Source: Methylobacterium sp. J-067 (lineage in GTDB: Bacteria > Pseudomonadota > Alphaproteobacteria > Rhizobiales > Beijerinckiaceae). From it: a stretch of 64,000 nt of DNA. The position numbers and the translations under genes are program-made. The DNA lies in the NCBI RefSeq assembly GCF_022829465.1, contig NZ_JAKSXZ010000146.1:496001-560000 (forward strand), given 5' to 3'. Positions within the stretch are counted from its first letter, which is position 1; each line of letters starts with the position of its first letter. This document shows positions 1-9,197 of this stretch, piece by piece. The notes beneath the pieces are model-generated. The model made no database searches. It saw only the letters and a program-made list of their open reading frames with translations, and was not told where the DNA came from.

Positions 1-1066
1 TCAGCCCGAACAGCCCGGCCAGCGGCCAGCGCAGGGCGATGAGCAGCAGCCACACGGTGGCGGCGTAGACCAGCGTCGCCTTCACACAGGAGTGCAGGGT
101 CTCGCCCATCCGGTCGAAGCGGGACGCCCCCCAGTTCTGCGCCAGGATCGGCCCGATGGCCCCCGACAGGGCGAAGAGCCCGCCGAAGGCCACGGGCGTC
201 AGCCGGTCGATCACCGCCGCCGCCGCGATGGCATCCGACCCGTAGCCGGCGAAGAGATGCGTCAGGAAGGCGCTCGCCACCGAGGGGGCGAGGTTGGTCA
301 GCACCGCCGGCCCGGCGATGGTCGCCATGCCGGGGGCGTCGGCGACGACCTCCGCCACGCGGGGCCGCCGCAGCAGGCCGTGGCGGGCGAGTGCCCGCCA
401 GCCGATGACGACGAAGGTCGCGCGGGCGACGCAGACGGTGATCGCCGCGCCCTCGACGCCGAGCCCGGCCCCGAAGATCAGCAGCGGATCGAGGAAGGCG
501 GTGACGATGGCCCCGCCGAGCGTCACCCACATGGCCCGCAGCGCGTCGCCCTGCGCCCGCAGCAGGCCGGTGAACAGCATGCCGAGGCCGAGGAGCACGT
601 TCGACGGCAGGGTGATCGTGAGGAACAGGTGGGCGACGCGCAGCGCCTCGCCCTTTGCGCCGACGAGGCCGAGGAGCTGGCCCGCGAAGGGCAGCATCAG
701 GGCCGCGAGCAGCCCCGAGACCAGCACGCCGATGGTCATGGAGGAGGCCGCGAGCCGCCGCGCGAGGGCCCGGTCGCCCGCGCCGAGCGCCCGCCCGACC
801 TGCGCGCCGGCGGCGATCATCAGGCCGATGTTCACGGCGGTGGCGAAGAACTGCACCACGGAGGCGAGGCCCACCGCCGCCGTCAGGGCCGGGTCTCCCA
901 GGCGCGAGACGTAGAGGAGGGACATCAGGTCCACGACGAAGATCGCCATCAGCCCCACCGAGCCGGTGGCGCTCATGACGAGGACGTGGCGCATGATCGA
1001 GCCGGCGACGAAGCGCCCCTGCTCCGAATGGCCCGCGCCCCTGGGCACGGGCAGTCCGTCAGCCAT
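1..1066 (-). CDS. MATE family efflux transporter (3' end beyond window)
   Basis: Multidrug/toxin exporter of the inner membrane, expected to be driven by a Na+ or H+ gradient. About 355 residues are visible and the C-terminus lies left of position 1. Translation from the ATG at 1064-1066 gives a short polar N-terminus, then repeated hydrophobic segments typical of MATE proteins, such as the stretch with GSVGLMAIFVVDL and the later AQNWGASRFDRM motif, which resembles the conserved QN-G-R motif of the second half. The ATG lies 8 nt inside the end of the Kef-type gene, so the two are probably translationally coupled and co-transcribed. Substrate is not predictable from the sequence. Confidence 0.88.
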   Translation of the reverse strand, partial: MADGLPVPRGAGHSEQGRFVAGSIMRHVLVMSATGSVGLMAIFVVDLMSLLYVSRLGDPALTAAVGLASVVQFFATAVNIGLMIAAGAQVGRALGAGDRALARRLAASSMTIGVLVSGLLAALMLPFAGQLLGLVGAKGEALRVAHLFLTITLPSNVLLGLGMLFTGLLRAQGDALRAMWVTLGGAIVTAFLDPLLIFGAGLGVEGAAITVCVARATFVVIGWRALARHGLLRRPRVAEVVADAPGMATIAGPAVLTNLAPSVASAFLTHLFAGYGSDAIAAAAVIDRLTPVAFGGLFALSGAIGPILAQNWGASRFDRMGETLHSCVKATLVYAATVWLLLIALRWPLAGLFGL

Positions 1067-3071
1067 CGCGTCGGCCGCCTTCCGTCTCGAGTTCAGGTTC
1101 GCCCAGGCCCTCGTCGTCGTGACGGTCGTCCTGGGCTTCGTCCTGAACCTCGTCGGGCTCGTTTGGTTCGGCGACGGGCTTGGCGAGAACGCGCTCGGCG
1201 GCATCCCGCCGGTCCTGGCCGAGGAGATCGCGGGTCTGCGCGTTGAGGGCGCGGGCGGGGCGCACGGGCTGGGTCAGCGGCTCGGGCCGGACCTCCCCCG
1301 CTTCGGTGCCGCCGAGCCAGGTCGCGCCCTCGGGCAGGGCGCCGGCCTGTTGCAGCACGAGGCGGGCGATGTCGCGCTTGCGCACGTCCTCGGCCCGCGC
1401 GGCGGCGGCCTCGGCGGAGAGGCCGAGCCCTTCGAGCGCCGCCCAGCCGAAGGCCAGGGCCGATTCGGAGGTCTCGCGGATCTGGTAATCGACGTCGCGG
1501 TTCATCAGCTCGACCGCGTGCAGGCGGTCGTAGGCGCGCACGAAGGTCCGCACCGAGACGAATTCCTCGTGGACGATGTCCACGATCTTCAGCGCCGCCT
1601 CGCGGTCGTCCACGCAGATGCAGACGAGTTCGGCCTTGCCGATGCCGGCCGCGCGCAGCACGTCGAGGCGGGTGCCGTCGCCGTAATAGATGCGGAAGCC
1701 GAAGCGCGTGGCCGCGCGCAGCTGCGCCACGTCCTTGTCGATGACGGTGACGGGCACGCCCTCCGCGAGCAGCACCTGGGTCAGGATCTGCCCGAACCGG
1801 CCGAAGCCGATCACCAGCACCCGCGCGTCGGCGGCGCCCTCGGTGAGTTCGGTGGGGGAGTCCTCCGCCGCCGCCTGCGCCTCCCGCGAGAGCCGGGCGT
1901 CGATCAGCCGGTCGAGGCCCTTGGCCATGATCGGCCCGATCAGCATGGTCAGCGCCGCCAGCGCCACGGCGAAGCGCGTCGCGGTGGGGCCGGTGAGGCC
2001 GAGGTCGGCCGCCTGCGGCAGGAGCACGAAGGCGAATTCGCCGGCCGGCGCCAGCACCGCCGCGCCGCGCAGCGCACTCAGCGTATCCGAGCCGAACAGC
2101 CGGAACAGCCCTGCGACGAGGGCGACCTTCACGAGGATTGCCGCGAAGGTCGCGCCGAACAGGGCGGGCCAGACGGTCTTCACGAGGCCGCCGTCGATGG
2201 ACATGCCGACGCTCATGAAGAACAGGCCAAGCAGCATCCCGCGGAACGGCTCGATGTCGGCTTCCAGCTGGTGGCGGAAGTTCGACTCGGCGAGCAGGAT
2301 GCCGGCGAGGAAGGCGCCCATGGCCATGGAGAGGCCGACCTTCTCCATCAGCATCGCCGTGCCGAGCACCACGAGGAGGGCCGCCGCCGTCATCACCTCG
2401 CGGGCGCCGCTTGCCGCGAGCAGGCGGAAGAACGGGTTCAGGCCGTAGCGCCCCACGAGCACGGCGGCGGCGATGGCCGCCAGCACCCGCCCCGTGGAAA
2501 GGGCCGCCTCGCCGAGCCACGGCCCGCCCGTCCCATGCCCGGCCGAGGCCGCGAGTGGCATCAGCGCGAGGATGCCGACGACGCTGAGATCCTGGAACAG
2601 CAGCACCGCGAAGGCGCGCGAGCCATAGGGGCTGCCGAGGTCGCCCCGCTCCTCCAGGAGTTGCAGCGCCACCGCCGTGGCGGAGAGGGCGAGCGCGATG
2701 CCCACCACCGCCGCCGCCCCGAGGGGCTGGCCGGCAAGGACGCCCGCGCCGCCGAGCACGAGGGAACACAGCACGAGCTGCGCCGCGCCGAGACCGAAGA
2801 TGTCCCGCCGCATGGAGACGAGCTGCGACAGGTGCAGTTCGAGCCCGACGATGAACAGCAGCAGCACCACGCCGATCTCGGCGACGCTGGCGGCGGTCTC
2901 CGGCTCGGCGATGAGCGACAGGCCGGAGGGCCCGATCAGCACGCCCGCCACGAGATAGCCGAGCACGGCGCTCTGCCCGAGCCAGCGGAACACCGGCACG
3001 CCGACGACGGCCGCGGCCAGGAAGGTCAGGACCGGGGGCAGAAAGCTCGCGTGTTCGGCGGGGGTCGCCAT
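1059..3071 (-). CDS. Kef-type monovalent cation:proton antiporter (CPA2) with TrkA-N domain
   Basis: Predicted inner-membrane K+/H+ (or Na+/H+) antiporter, 670 residues. About twelve hydrophobic segments occupy residues 10-390. A cytoplasmic RCK/TrkA-N Rossmann domain begins near residue 417 with the nucleotide-binding motif VIGFGRFGQ and an acidic residue at the end of the second strand (VIDKD). This matches the KefB/KefC/YbaL architecture, although no separate KefF/KefG ancillary gene is adjacent. The C-terminal 50 residues form an acidic low-complexity tail not expected in the core family. The gene follows the GNAT by about 90 bp and overlaps the MATE gene, so it sits in a minus-strand transport group. 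Ion specificity is inferred only from family. Confidence 0.9.
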   Translation of the reverse strand: MATPAEHASFLPPVLTFLAAAVVGVPVFRWLGQSAVLGYLVAGVLIGPSGLSLIAEPETAASVAEIGVVLLLFIVGLELHLSQLVSMRRDIFGLGAAQLVLCSLVLGGAGVLAGQPLGAAAVVGIALALSATAVALQLLEERGDLGSPYGSRAFAVLLFQDLSVVGILALMPLAASAGHGTGGPWLGEAALSTGRVLAAIAAAVLVGRYGLNPFFRLLAASGAREVMTAAALLVVLGTAMLMEKVGLSMAMGAFLAGILLAESNFRHQLEADIEPFRGMLLGLFFMSVGMSIDGGLVKTVWPALFGATFAAILVKVALVAGLFRLFGSDTLSALRGAAVLAPAGEFAFVLLPQAADLGLTGPTATRFAVALAALTMLIGPIMAKGLDRLIDARLSREAQAAAEDSPTELTEGAADARVLVIGFGRFGQILTQVLLAEGVPVTVIDKDVAQLRAATRFGFRIYYGDGTRLDVLRAAGIGKAELVCICVDDREAALKIVDIVHEEFVSVRTFVRAYDRLHAVELMNRDVDYQIRETSESALAFGWAALEGLGLSAEAAAARAEDVRKRDIARLVLQQAGALPEGATWLGGTEAGEVRPEPLTQPVRPARALNAQTRDLLGQDRRDAAERVLAKPVAEPNEPDEVQDEAQDDRHDDEGLGEPELETEGGRRDG

Positions 3072-3160
3072 GCCGTTCCGAAGGAGACTTCAGAGAAGGG
3101 TGTCATCGCTTAACGCGGCCGGCCGGGGGAAGCGAGCGTGGCCGCGTGCCGTTCGACACG

Positions 3161-3751
3161 CTAGACGCCGCCCTGGGGTGGCACGGGCGCCACCACCCGC
3201 GGCTGCGGCTGGTCCTCCGCGCCGGTGCCCAGCGCGCATTGCACCATCACGCTGTCGGTCCACCGGCCGTACTTGTAGCCGACGAAGGGCAGGTAGCCGA
3301 CGCGGCGGAAGCCGCAGGTCTCGTGCAGCCGCAGGCTCGCCTCGTTGGCGGCGTCGATGTAGCCGATCATCTGCCGGTAGCCCCCCGCCGCGCAGGCCTC
3401 GATCAGCGCCGGCAGCAGGCGCCGGCCGATGCCCGCGTTCAGGTGGGCGTGATGCACGTAGATCGAGTGCTTCAGCGTGTAGCGATAGGCGGGGCGCTTG
3501 CGGAACGGGACGGCGTAGGCATAGCCCGCCACCTCCCCGTTCCGTTCCGCCACGAGATGCGGCAGGCGCTTCTTGCGCATGGTCTTGCGGCGGCGCTTCA
3601 GGTCGTCGGGCAGCAGGCGCTCCTCCTCGAAGTCGCCCGCATCCCCGACCCCCTTGGCGATGTGGTGCTCGTAGATCGCGATCATCGCCGCCACGTCCGC
3701 ATCGGAGGACGGCCGGATCACGATCTCCGGGCAGGGCTCGCCCGGCCCCAT
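3161..3751 (-). CDS. GNAT family N-acetyltransferase, phosphinothricin-acetyltransferase-like
   Basis: Acetyl-CoA-dependent N-acetyltransferase of 196 residues, a usual length for the Pat/Bar/YncA branch. It shows the N-terminal IRPSSDADVAAMIAIYEHH motif, the substrate-side segment RPAYRYTLKHSIYVHHAH, and the acetyl-CoA loop GIGRRLLPALIE followed by NEASLRLHETCGFRRVG, all typical of this branch. Its ATG overlaps the stop of the upstream decarboxylase by one base (TGATG), which implies translational coupling. That linkage makes an amine, polyamine or amino-acid substrate attractive, but this is inference; the family also includes herbicide- and methionine-sulfoximine acetylases. Confidence 0.85.
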   Translation of the reverse strand: MGPGEPCPEIVIRPSSDADVAAMIAIYEHHIAKGVGDAGDFEEERLLPDDLKRRRKTMRKKRLPHLVAERNGEVAGYAYAVPFRKRPAYRYTLKHSIYVHHAHLNAGIGRRLLPALIEACAAGGYRQMIGYIDAANEASLRLHETCGFRRVGYLPFVGYKYGRWTDSVMVQCALGTGAEDQPQPRVVAPVPPQGGV

Positions 3752-6093
3752 CAGGCGCCCTCGCGCAGGACGTAGGTGTGGAAGCGGATGCGCCCGTCCG
3801 GATCGACCTCGCGGTAGACGCCCTGGATCTCGGCCTCGAAGCCGGGGAACAGGTTGGCGGAGGCCTCGAACATCTTGAAGTAGTCGAGCATGGGCTTGGC
3901 CCGCTCGTCCAGGCGCTCGCCCGGCAGCACCGTGCCGATGCCCGGCGGGTAGACCAGCATCAGCGTCGTGGCGATCCGCCCCTCGGCTTCCGCGATGGGC
4001 ACGTAATCGACCTTGTTGCGGGTCAGCATCTGCGAGGCGCGCTTCGGGGGCATCACCATCTCGGGCAGGTGCTGCAGCATGAACTGCTTGCGCTGGAGCG
4101 CGGAGGTGCCGTGCTCCCGGTGGAAGGTGTGGAAGTCCGCGCAGAGGTCGCGCAGGCGCACGCCCCGGTAGCGGTTCGGCCGGCGCTTCACGAATTCCGG
4201 CATGGCCTCCTCCAGGAGCACGTTGTCGTCGTGCAGCCGCTTGAAGGCGACGAGCCCCGAGATCAGCGTGCCGGCCTTGGACGATTCGACGCCCGGGGTC
4301 AGCAGGAAGAGCAGCGAGTTCAGATCGTTCTTCTCGGCGACGATCCGGTTCTCACGCAGGTATTGCGCCACGATGGGCGCGGGCACGCCGTGCTCGGCAT
4401 AGGCGCCGGTCTTCCGGTCGAAGCCGGGGGTCAGCACCGTCAGCTTGTTCGGGTCGGTGATGGCGTAGCCCGGCGCGACATGGGTGAAGCCGTGCCACGC
4501 GGCGCCGGGCGCCAGCTCCCAGAAGCGGGCATCGGAGGCGAGCTGGTCTGTCGGCACGCTCTCCCAGGTCTGCTCGCCGTCCGGGCCGTTCACCCGGTCG
4601 GGCACGAAGGGGTCGAAGAACCAGCGGCGTGCGGGGTCGGCCTCGTTCTCCTCGAACTCGCGGCGGATGGCGCGGACCTTCTTGCGCCACTCGATGCCGA
4701 GCCGGATCGTGTCGTCCCACAGGATCATGCCCGAGCGGCCCTTCATCATCTGCGCGCCGACATCGAGCGAGGCGAAGAGCGGGTAGAAGGGCGAAGTCGA
4801 GGCGTGGACGAGGAAGCTCTCGTTGAGCCGCTTGTGCTCCACCCGGCGGGTCTGGCCGCGGATGTGGCTGTCCTTGGTGTGGATCTGCGAGGCCTGGCTG
4901 AAGCTCGCGAGCTGCTTGTGGGTCGATTGCGTGGCGACGATGCCCGGCGAGGTCTCGTCGAGCCCGGTCAGCCCCATGGCGTAGCGGCCTTGGAACAGAG
5001 GGTGGAACTTCATGAAGCCCGCCCAGGCCTCGTCGAACAGGATGTAGTCGCAGAGGTGGCCGATCTTCTGCACGATCATCCGCGCGTCGTAGATCGTGCC
5101 GTCGTAGGTGCATTGTTCGATCACCGCGACCCGGAACGGCCGCTCCCGGCGCCACGCCTCCCGGTCGGTCACGAGGGGGTTGGTGCGGATTTTTTCCCGA
5201 ATCCGCCCTTCGTCCAGGGCCTCATGGCAGATCGGGCCGATCAGACCGAAGGCGTTGCGGTCGGTCTCCAAAAAGATCGGGATGCCGCCGCCGAGGAACA
5301 GGGCGCCGTGATGGGCGGCCTTGTGGTTGTTGCGGTCGAACAGGACGAGGTCGTCCTCGGCCACCAGGGACGAGAGCACGATCTTGTTGGAGGCCGAGGT
5401 GCCGTTGAGGACGAAGTAGGTCTTCTCCGCCCCGAAGATCGCGGCGGCCTCCTTCTGCGCCCTGAGGGCGGGGCCCTCGTGGGTCAGCAGGTCGCCGAGG
5501 TCGAGGACCGAGTTGTCGAGGTCGTCGCGAAAGATCGCCTCGCCCAGATGCTCCACGAAGATGCGGCCGATGGGCGAGCGGTTGTAGAAGATGCCGCCGT
5601 TATGGCCGGGGCAGGTCCAGAGCTGGTTGCCCTTCTCCGCGTAATCGACCAGCGCGCCAAAGAAGGGGGTCTTCAGCGTCTCGGCATATTGCGTCACCCG
5701 GCTGACGAGGCCGCGCGCGATGAATTCCGGCGTCTCCTCCGCGAGGAAGATGTAGCCGTCGATGAAGTCCAGCAACTCGACGGGGATGTCTTCCAGGCGC
5801 TTACGGCGGACCATGATGACGATGGGCATTTCGAGGCCGCGTCGGCGCATCATGTCGATGAGCGCGGCGGCCTTGCCGTCGAGCCCGCGCTTGCCCCAAT
5901 CGACCACGAGGCAGCCCACCGCCGCGTCGGTCTGCACGGCGATGGCCGCGTCCTCGACGCGCCGGGCGCGCACGACCTCGAAGCCCCGCTGCTCGACCGC
6001 CGCCACGATCTGGTTGACGCGCGCGCCCTCGAGATCGTCCGGGTCGAAGGCCGGGGTGCACATCAGAACGGTAAAGCGGCGGTGGAAATCCAT
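3751..6093 (-). CDS. Orn/Lys/Arg family basic amino acid decarboxylase
   Basis: PLP-dependent fold-type I decarboxylase of 780 residues, the full length of inducible-type basic amino acid decarboxylases. An N-terminal receiver-like wing domain (about 1-130) is followed by the PLP domain with CPGHNGG near residue 160, the aspartate of ILFDEAWAG, and the Schiff-base lysine K393 in STHKQLASFSQ. A C-terminal domain with HTFHREH and VYPPGIGT completes it. It should convert arginine, lysine or ornithine to a diamine plus CO2 in the cytoplasm, supplying polyamines or consuming protons. Which substrate is used cannot be decided here. It is the first gene of a unit whose second gene is a GNAT, with one-base overlap. 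Confidence 0.9.
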   Translation of the reverse strand: MDFHRRFTVLMCTPAFDPDDLEGARVNQIVAAVEQRGFEVVRARRVEDAAIAVQTDAAVGCLVVDWGKRGLDGKAAALIDMMRRRGLEMPIVIMVRRKRLEDIPVELLDFIDGYIFLAEETPEFIARGLVSRVTQYAETLKTPFFGALVDYAEKGNQLWTCPGHNGGIFYNRSPIGRIFVEHLGEAIFRDDLDNSVLDLGDLLTHEGPALRAQKEAAAIFGAEKTYFVLNGTSASNKIVLSSLVAEDDLVLFDRNNHKAAHHGALFLGGGIPIFLETDRNAFGLIGPICHEALDEGRIREKIRTNPLVTDREAWRRERPFRVAVIEQCTYDGTIYDARMIVQKIGHLCDYILFDEAWAGFMKFHPLFQGRYAMGLTGLDETSPGIVATQSTHKQLASFSQASQIHTKDSHIRGQTRRVEHKRLNESFLVHASTSPFYPLFASLDVGAQMMKGRSGMILWDDTIRLGIEWRKKVRAIRREFEENEADPARRWFFDPFVPDRVNGPDGEQTWESVPTDQLASDARFWELAPGAAWHGFTHVAPGYAITDPNKLTVLTPGFDRKTGAYAEHGVPAPIVAQYLRENRIVAEKNDLNSLLFLLTPGVESSKAGTLISGLVAFKRLHDDNVLLEEAMPEFVKRRPNRYRGVRLRDLCADFHTFHREHGTSALQRKQFMLQHLPEMVMPPKRASQMLTRNKVDYVPIAEAEGRIATTLMLVYPPGIGTVLPGERLDERAKPMLDYFKMFEASANLFPGFEAEIQGVYREVDPDGRIRFHTYVLREGA

Positions 6094-6180
6094 GCCGGGG
6101 CCCCTTTGGCGGAGAGTTCGCCCCGTGCCTTGTCGGACGCTCTGTGACCGTTCGATGACGAAACCGGTCCGACGCGGCGT

Positions 6181-7758
6181 TCAGCCCCTCCGAAGCCGCA
6201 TCGGCGGGCGGCGGGAGCCGTCGATGAACTCCAATCCCCCGGCGGCGCTGTACATGTGCATGCGCGAGCCCGGCCAATCGGAGCCGGCGGCGAGCCGCGC
6301 CTCGACGCGCTGGGCATAGCCGTCCTCGTCGAGCCGTAGGATCCGCGCGAGGCCGAGCGCCGCGCCGTAGCCGCCCCGGCAATCCTGCACCGGGCGGATC
6401 AGCGCCCCGTCGCGCAGGACGATGGGCCCGGCAGGCCGCGCCGAGGCCACGTCGATCAGGACGGGGTTGCGGGGATGGGCGGTCCACGGCCCTCGGAAGT
6501 CCGCCGCGTGCCAGAGATGCAGCGAATCGGAGAACGAGCCGCCCCCCTCCCGCACGGTGGCGAAGAGCCACCAGCGCCCGCCATGCCGCAGGAGTGTCGC
6601 GTCGCTCGCGACCACGCCCTCGACCAGCACCGCCTCGTGGGCCCAGCCGCCGGGGAACTGCGTCGCCCGGTACAGGTCGATCGTCGCCGACCGGCTCGAT
6701 TCGGGGATCATCCAGACCTCGCCCCCCGCCTCGAACACGAAGGGGTAGGAGAGGTGCGTGTCGCGCTCCAGAACCGGCTCCGGTCGCCCGACCGGCCCGC
6801 GCGGGCCGAAGCGCAAAGCCGAGATCACCCCCTTGCCGCGGCTATAGTCGAACTCCTCCATGAACAGCGTCACCGACCCGTTGCGGGCGATGGCGACGGG
6901 GTCGGCATAGAAGCGGCGCCCGTCGTCGGGCAGGTCGGTCCAGCCGCCGGGCGGGTGGCGGCGCAGGTCGATCAGGTCCGGCCCCTGCGTGCGGCGCCAG
7001 CCGACCCGCCAGCGCTCCCCGTGGAAGCACAGGCCGTAGAGCCGCCGGGCGATCCGCCGGCCGAGATTCTCCGCCGCCCGGCGCCGGACGGTCCACCCGG
7101 CGATGTCGAAGGCGCCCGCCGGGACGAGGGGCGCCAGCGCCCCCTCCGGCAGGTCGCGGGAGGCGCCCCCCGAGAGGGCCGCCTCGATGAGGGTGATGGT
7201 GCGGGCGAGGTAATCCTCGAAGGCGACGAGCATCACCGTCTGGGACTCGGCGCCGAGCCGCCCGGCGGCCACCGCCGCGCCCTGTCCGTCGCGCAGGGCC
7301 GCCACGGGGATGCGCCCCGCGAACAGCGAGGCGAGCAGCCCCGCCTCGCCCGGCACGCCATCGACGTCGAGGCGCCAGACCGCCCCGCCCTCGCCCGCCG
7401 GGCCGTCGCCGCTGAGGTCGATGACGAGGTCGGGCGCGCCCGCCTCCGCCGCCTCGTAGGGCGCGAGCGCCACGGGCGCGGCGGGGGTGGAGAGCCCCGG
7501 CCGGGGCAGGCCGTGGATCGTCGCCTCCAGGCGGAACAGCAATTCGGCGTTGGCGGGCAGGATGGGCGTCGTGCCCTCGACGGCCTCGATGCTGAGCCGG
7601 CAATCCTCCCGCTGGGCGAGGCGTTCGAGCAAGCGCAGGTGCCAGCCGCGCAGGGCGGCCCGGTCGAGCCGCACGCGCACGGCGCGGGCCGGCCGGGCCG
7701 GGATCGCGGGACGGGGCCCTGCGACCAGGACATGCGGCATGGCGGCCGTCATCGACAC
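6181..7758 (-). CDS. Five-bladed beta-propeller protein, GIPC glucosamine-transferase N-terminal-like
   Basis: A 525-residue protein. The N-terminal 230 residues are Ala/Gly-rich, with a formyltransferase-like alternation of strands and helices. The C-terminal half (about 250-520) contains propeller-type repeats: FYADPVAIARNGSVTLFMEE, LSYPFVFEAGGEVWMIPE, SDATLLRHGGRWWLFAT and the HMYSAAGG ending. These resemble the glycosyl hydrolase 43-like propeller that is fused to glycosyltransferases of inositolphosphorylceramide glycosylation. A role in glycan or glycolipid modification is inferred; no catalytic assignment is possible. The listed start is GTG at 7758; an ATG at 7752 is in frame and neither has a convincing ribosome site. 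Transcribed alone, 87 bp upstream of the decarboxylase. Confidence 0.7.
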   Translation of the reverse strand: MSMTAAMPHVLVAGPRPAIPARPARAVRVRLDRAALRGWHLRLLERLAQREDCRLSIEAVEGTTPILPANAELLFRLEATIHGLPRPGLSTPAAPVALAPYEAAEAGAPDLVIDLSGDGPAGEGGAVWRLDVDGVPGEAGLLASLFAGRIPVAALRDGQGAAVAAGRLGAESQTVMLVAFEDYLARTITLIEAALSGGASRDLPEGALAPLVPAGAFDIAGWTVRRRAAENLGRRIARRLYGLCFHGERWRVGWRRTQGPDLIDLRRHPPGGWTDLPDDGRRFYADPVAIARNGSVTLFMEEFDYSRGKGVISALRFGPRGPVGRPEPVLERDTHLSYPFVFEAGGEVWMIPESSRSATIDLYRATQFPGGWAHEAVLVEGVVASDATLLRHGGRWWLFATVREGGGSFSDSLHLWHAADFRGPWTAHPRNPVLIDVASARPAGPIVLRDGALIRPVQDCRGGYGAALGLARILRLDEDGYAQRVEARLAAGSDWPGSRMHMYSAAGGLEFIDGSRRPPMRLRRG

Positions 7759-8111
7759 GCGATGCGGCGGGACACGCGGTCCGCCCTCTTCTTCTGCACG
7801 TACCGGCGAGAAACCGGACGCCTTCTCCCAATCATCGCAACCGGTCCCGGCCGCCTAGACTTGCGCTCGCCAAGACCTTCTGCGGCCGCATCGGTCCTGT
7901 CCGATGACACTATTGTGTATTCCTTGGCCGCGGTCCACCGGACGCGGACGGTGCCGGGGGGCGCAGACTGCCGGGATAACGGGGATACTGGCCCAATCCG
8001 ATGACGATTCAGGCGGTTTATCCAAGCACGGCGTGGCAGAACAGGCCGCGGCAAACCAGTAACAGGGCGCGTCTCCGGCCGCGTTCCTGCCCGGTTCGCG
8101 AGCCATGACCG
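7759..8111. other. Intergenic region between divergent propeller gene and ispH
   Basis: About 350 bp lie between the minus-strand propeller gene and the ispH promoter. No convincing ORF, RNA or long repeat is visible. A short ACAC-TATT-GTGT inverted motif lies around 7908-7919 and could be an operator, but with four-base arms it is weak. Confidence 0.4.
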
Positions 8112-8140
8112 TTGACAGGATAGCCCTGCCCTCGCCACAT
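8112..8140 (+). promoter_or_regulatory. Candidate sigma-70 promoter of ispH, possibly leaderless
   Basis: A perfect TTGACA (8112-8117) is followed after 17 bases by CCACAT (8135-8140), a poor -10. Transcription would begin about 7 bases later, at or next to the ispH ATG at 8148, and there is no Shine-Dalgarno sequence before that ATG. A leaderless transcript would explain both facts, but the weak -10 keeps this tentative. Confidence 0.4.
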
Positions 8141-8147
8141 CCATCCT

Positions 8148-9155
8148 ATGAACGCCGAACCTACAACTCCCGCGTCCGGCCAAGCCGCCACCCAGGCGGC
8201 CAAGCCCCCGCTCGACATCCTCCTCTGCGCCCCGCGCGGCTTCTGCGCCGGCGTGGTGCGCGCCATCGACGTGGTCGAGCGGGCGCTCGCCATCCACGGC
8301 CCGCCCGTCTACGTCCGCCACGAGATCGTCCACAACAAGTATGTGGTCGAGAGTCTGAAGCGGAAGGGCGCCGTGTTCGTGCGCGAGCTCGACGAGGTGC
8401 CGGACGGGGACGCCCCGGTGATCTTCTCGGCCCACGGCGTCGCCAAGACGGTGCCGGCCAACGCCGATTCGCGCGGGCTCACCACCATCGACGCCACCTG
8501 CCCGCTGGTGACGAAGGTCCACCGCGAGGCGGAGATCCACCACAAGCGCGGGCGCCACGTGCTGCTCGTCGGCCATTCCGGGCACCCGGAGGTGGTGGGC
8601 ACGATGGGCCAGTTGCCCAAGGGCTCGATCACCCTGGTCGAGGACGTCGACCAGATCGAGGCCCTGACGCCGGTCGATCCCGACAACCTCGCCTGGGTGA
8701 CGCAGACCACCCTCTCGGTGGACGACACCCGCCACGTGGTCGAGGCCCTGAAGCGGAAGTTCCCGACCATCACCGGGCCGCACAAGGACGACATCTGCTA
8801 CGCCACGACCAACCGCCAGGAAGCGGTGAAGCACGTGGCGCCGCTGGTGGACGCGCTGATCGTCGTCGGCTCCTCGAACTCCTCGAACTCGCAGCGCCTG
8901 CGCGAGGTCGCCGAGCGCGTTGGCTGCCCGATCACCCGGCTCCTGAACCGGGCCGAGGAGATCGACTGGCCGGCCTTCGAGGGCATCACCAAGCTCGGCC
9001 TCACGGCCGGCGCCTCGGCCCCCGAGGTGCTGGTGGAAGAGATCATCGACGCCTTCGCCGCCCGCTACGACGTGACGGTGGATACGGTCTCGACGGTGGT
9101 CGAGGACATGGTGTTCCCCCTGCCGCGCGAATTGCGCAGCGAGGCTGCCGAGTAG
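8148..9155 (+). CDS. ispH: 4-hydroxy-3-methylbut-2-enyl diphosphate reductase (IspH)
   Basis: Last enzyme of the MEP isoprenoid pathway; a cytoplasmic 4Fe-4S enzyme that reduces HMBPP to IPP and DMAPP. Length 335 residues. The three cluster cysteines are visible: C33 in APRGFCAGV, C118 in DATCPLV and C217 in DDICYATTNRQ. The conserved TTNRQ and SSNSSNS substrate loops are intact. The first 20 residues (Thr/Ala/Gln-rich) extend beyond the usual family start. A rho-independent terminator follows the stop by 10 bases, so ispH probably forms its own transcript. The adjacent thrB-rnhA pair lies beyond the terminator and a repeat. Confidence 0.97.
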   Translation: MNAEPTTPASGQAATQAAKPPLDILLCAPRGFCAGVVRAIDVVERALAIHGPPVYVRHEIVHNKYVVESLKRKGAVFVRELDEVPDGDAPVIFSAHGVAKTVPANADSRGLTTIDATCPLVTKVHREAEIHHKRGRHVLLVGHSGHPEVVGTMGQLPKGSITLVEDVDQIEALTPVDPDNLAWVTQTTLSVDDTRHVVEALKRKFPTITGPHKDDICYATTNRQEAVKHVAPLVDALIVVGSSNSSNSQRLREVAERVGCPITRLLNRAEEIDWPAFEGITKLGLTAGASAPEVLVEEIIDAFAARYDVTVDTVSTVVEDMVFPLPRELRSEAAE

Positions 9156-9164
9156 GCGGCCTCC

Positions 9165-9187
9165 GGGCCGCCGCCGGCGGCCCTTTT
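9165..9187 (+). terminator. Intrinsic terminator of ispH
   Basis: A perfect 8-bp GC stem, GGGCCGCC (9165-9172) pairing with GGCGGCCC (9176-9183), has a 3-base loop and is followed directly by TTTT (9184-9187). It starts 10 bases after the ispH stop. Confidence 0.85.
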
Positions 9188-9197
9188 CCATCCTTGC

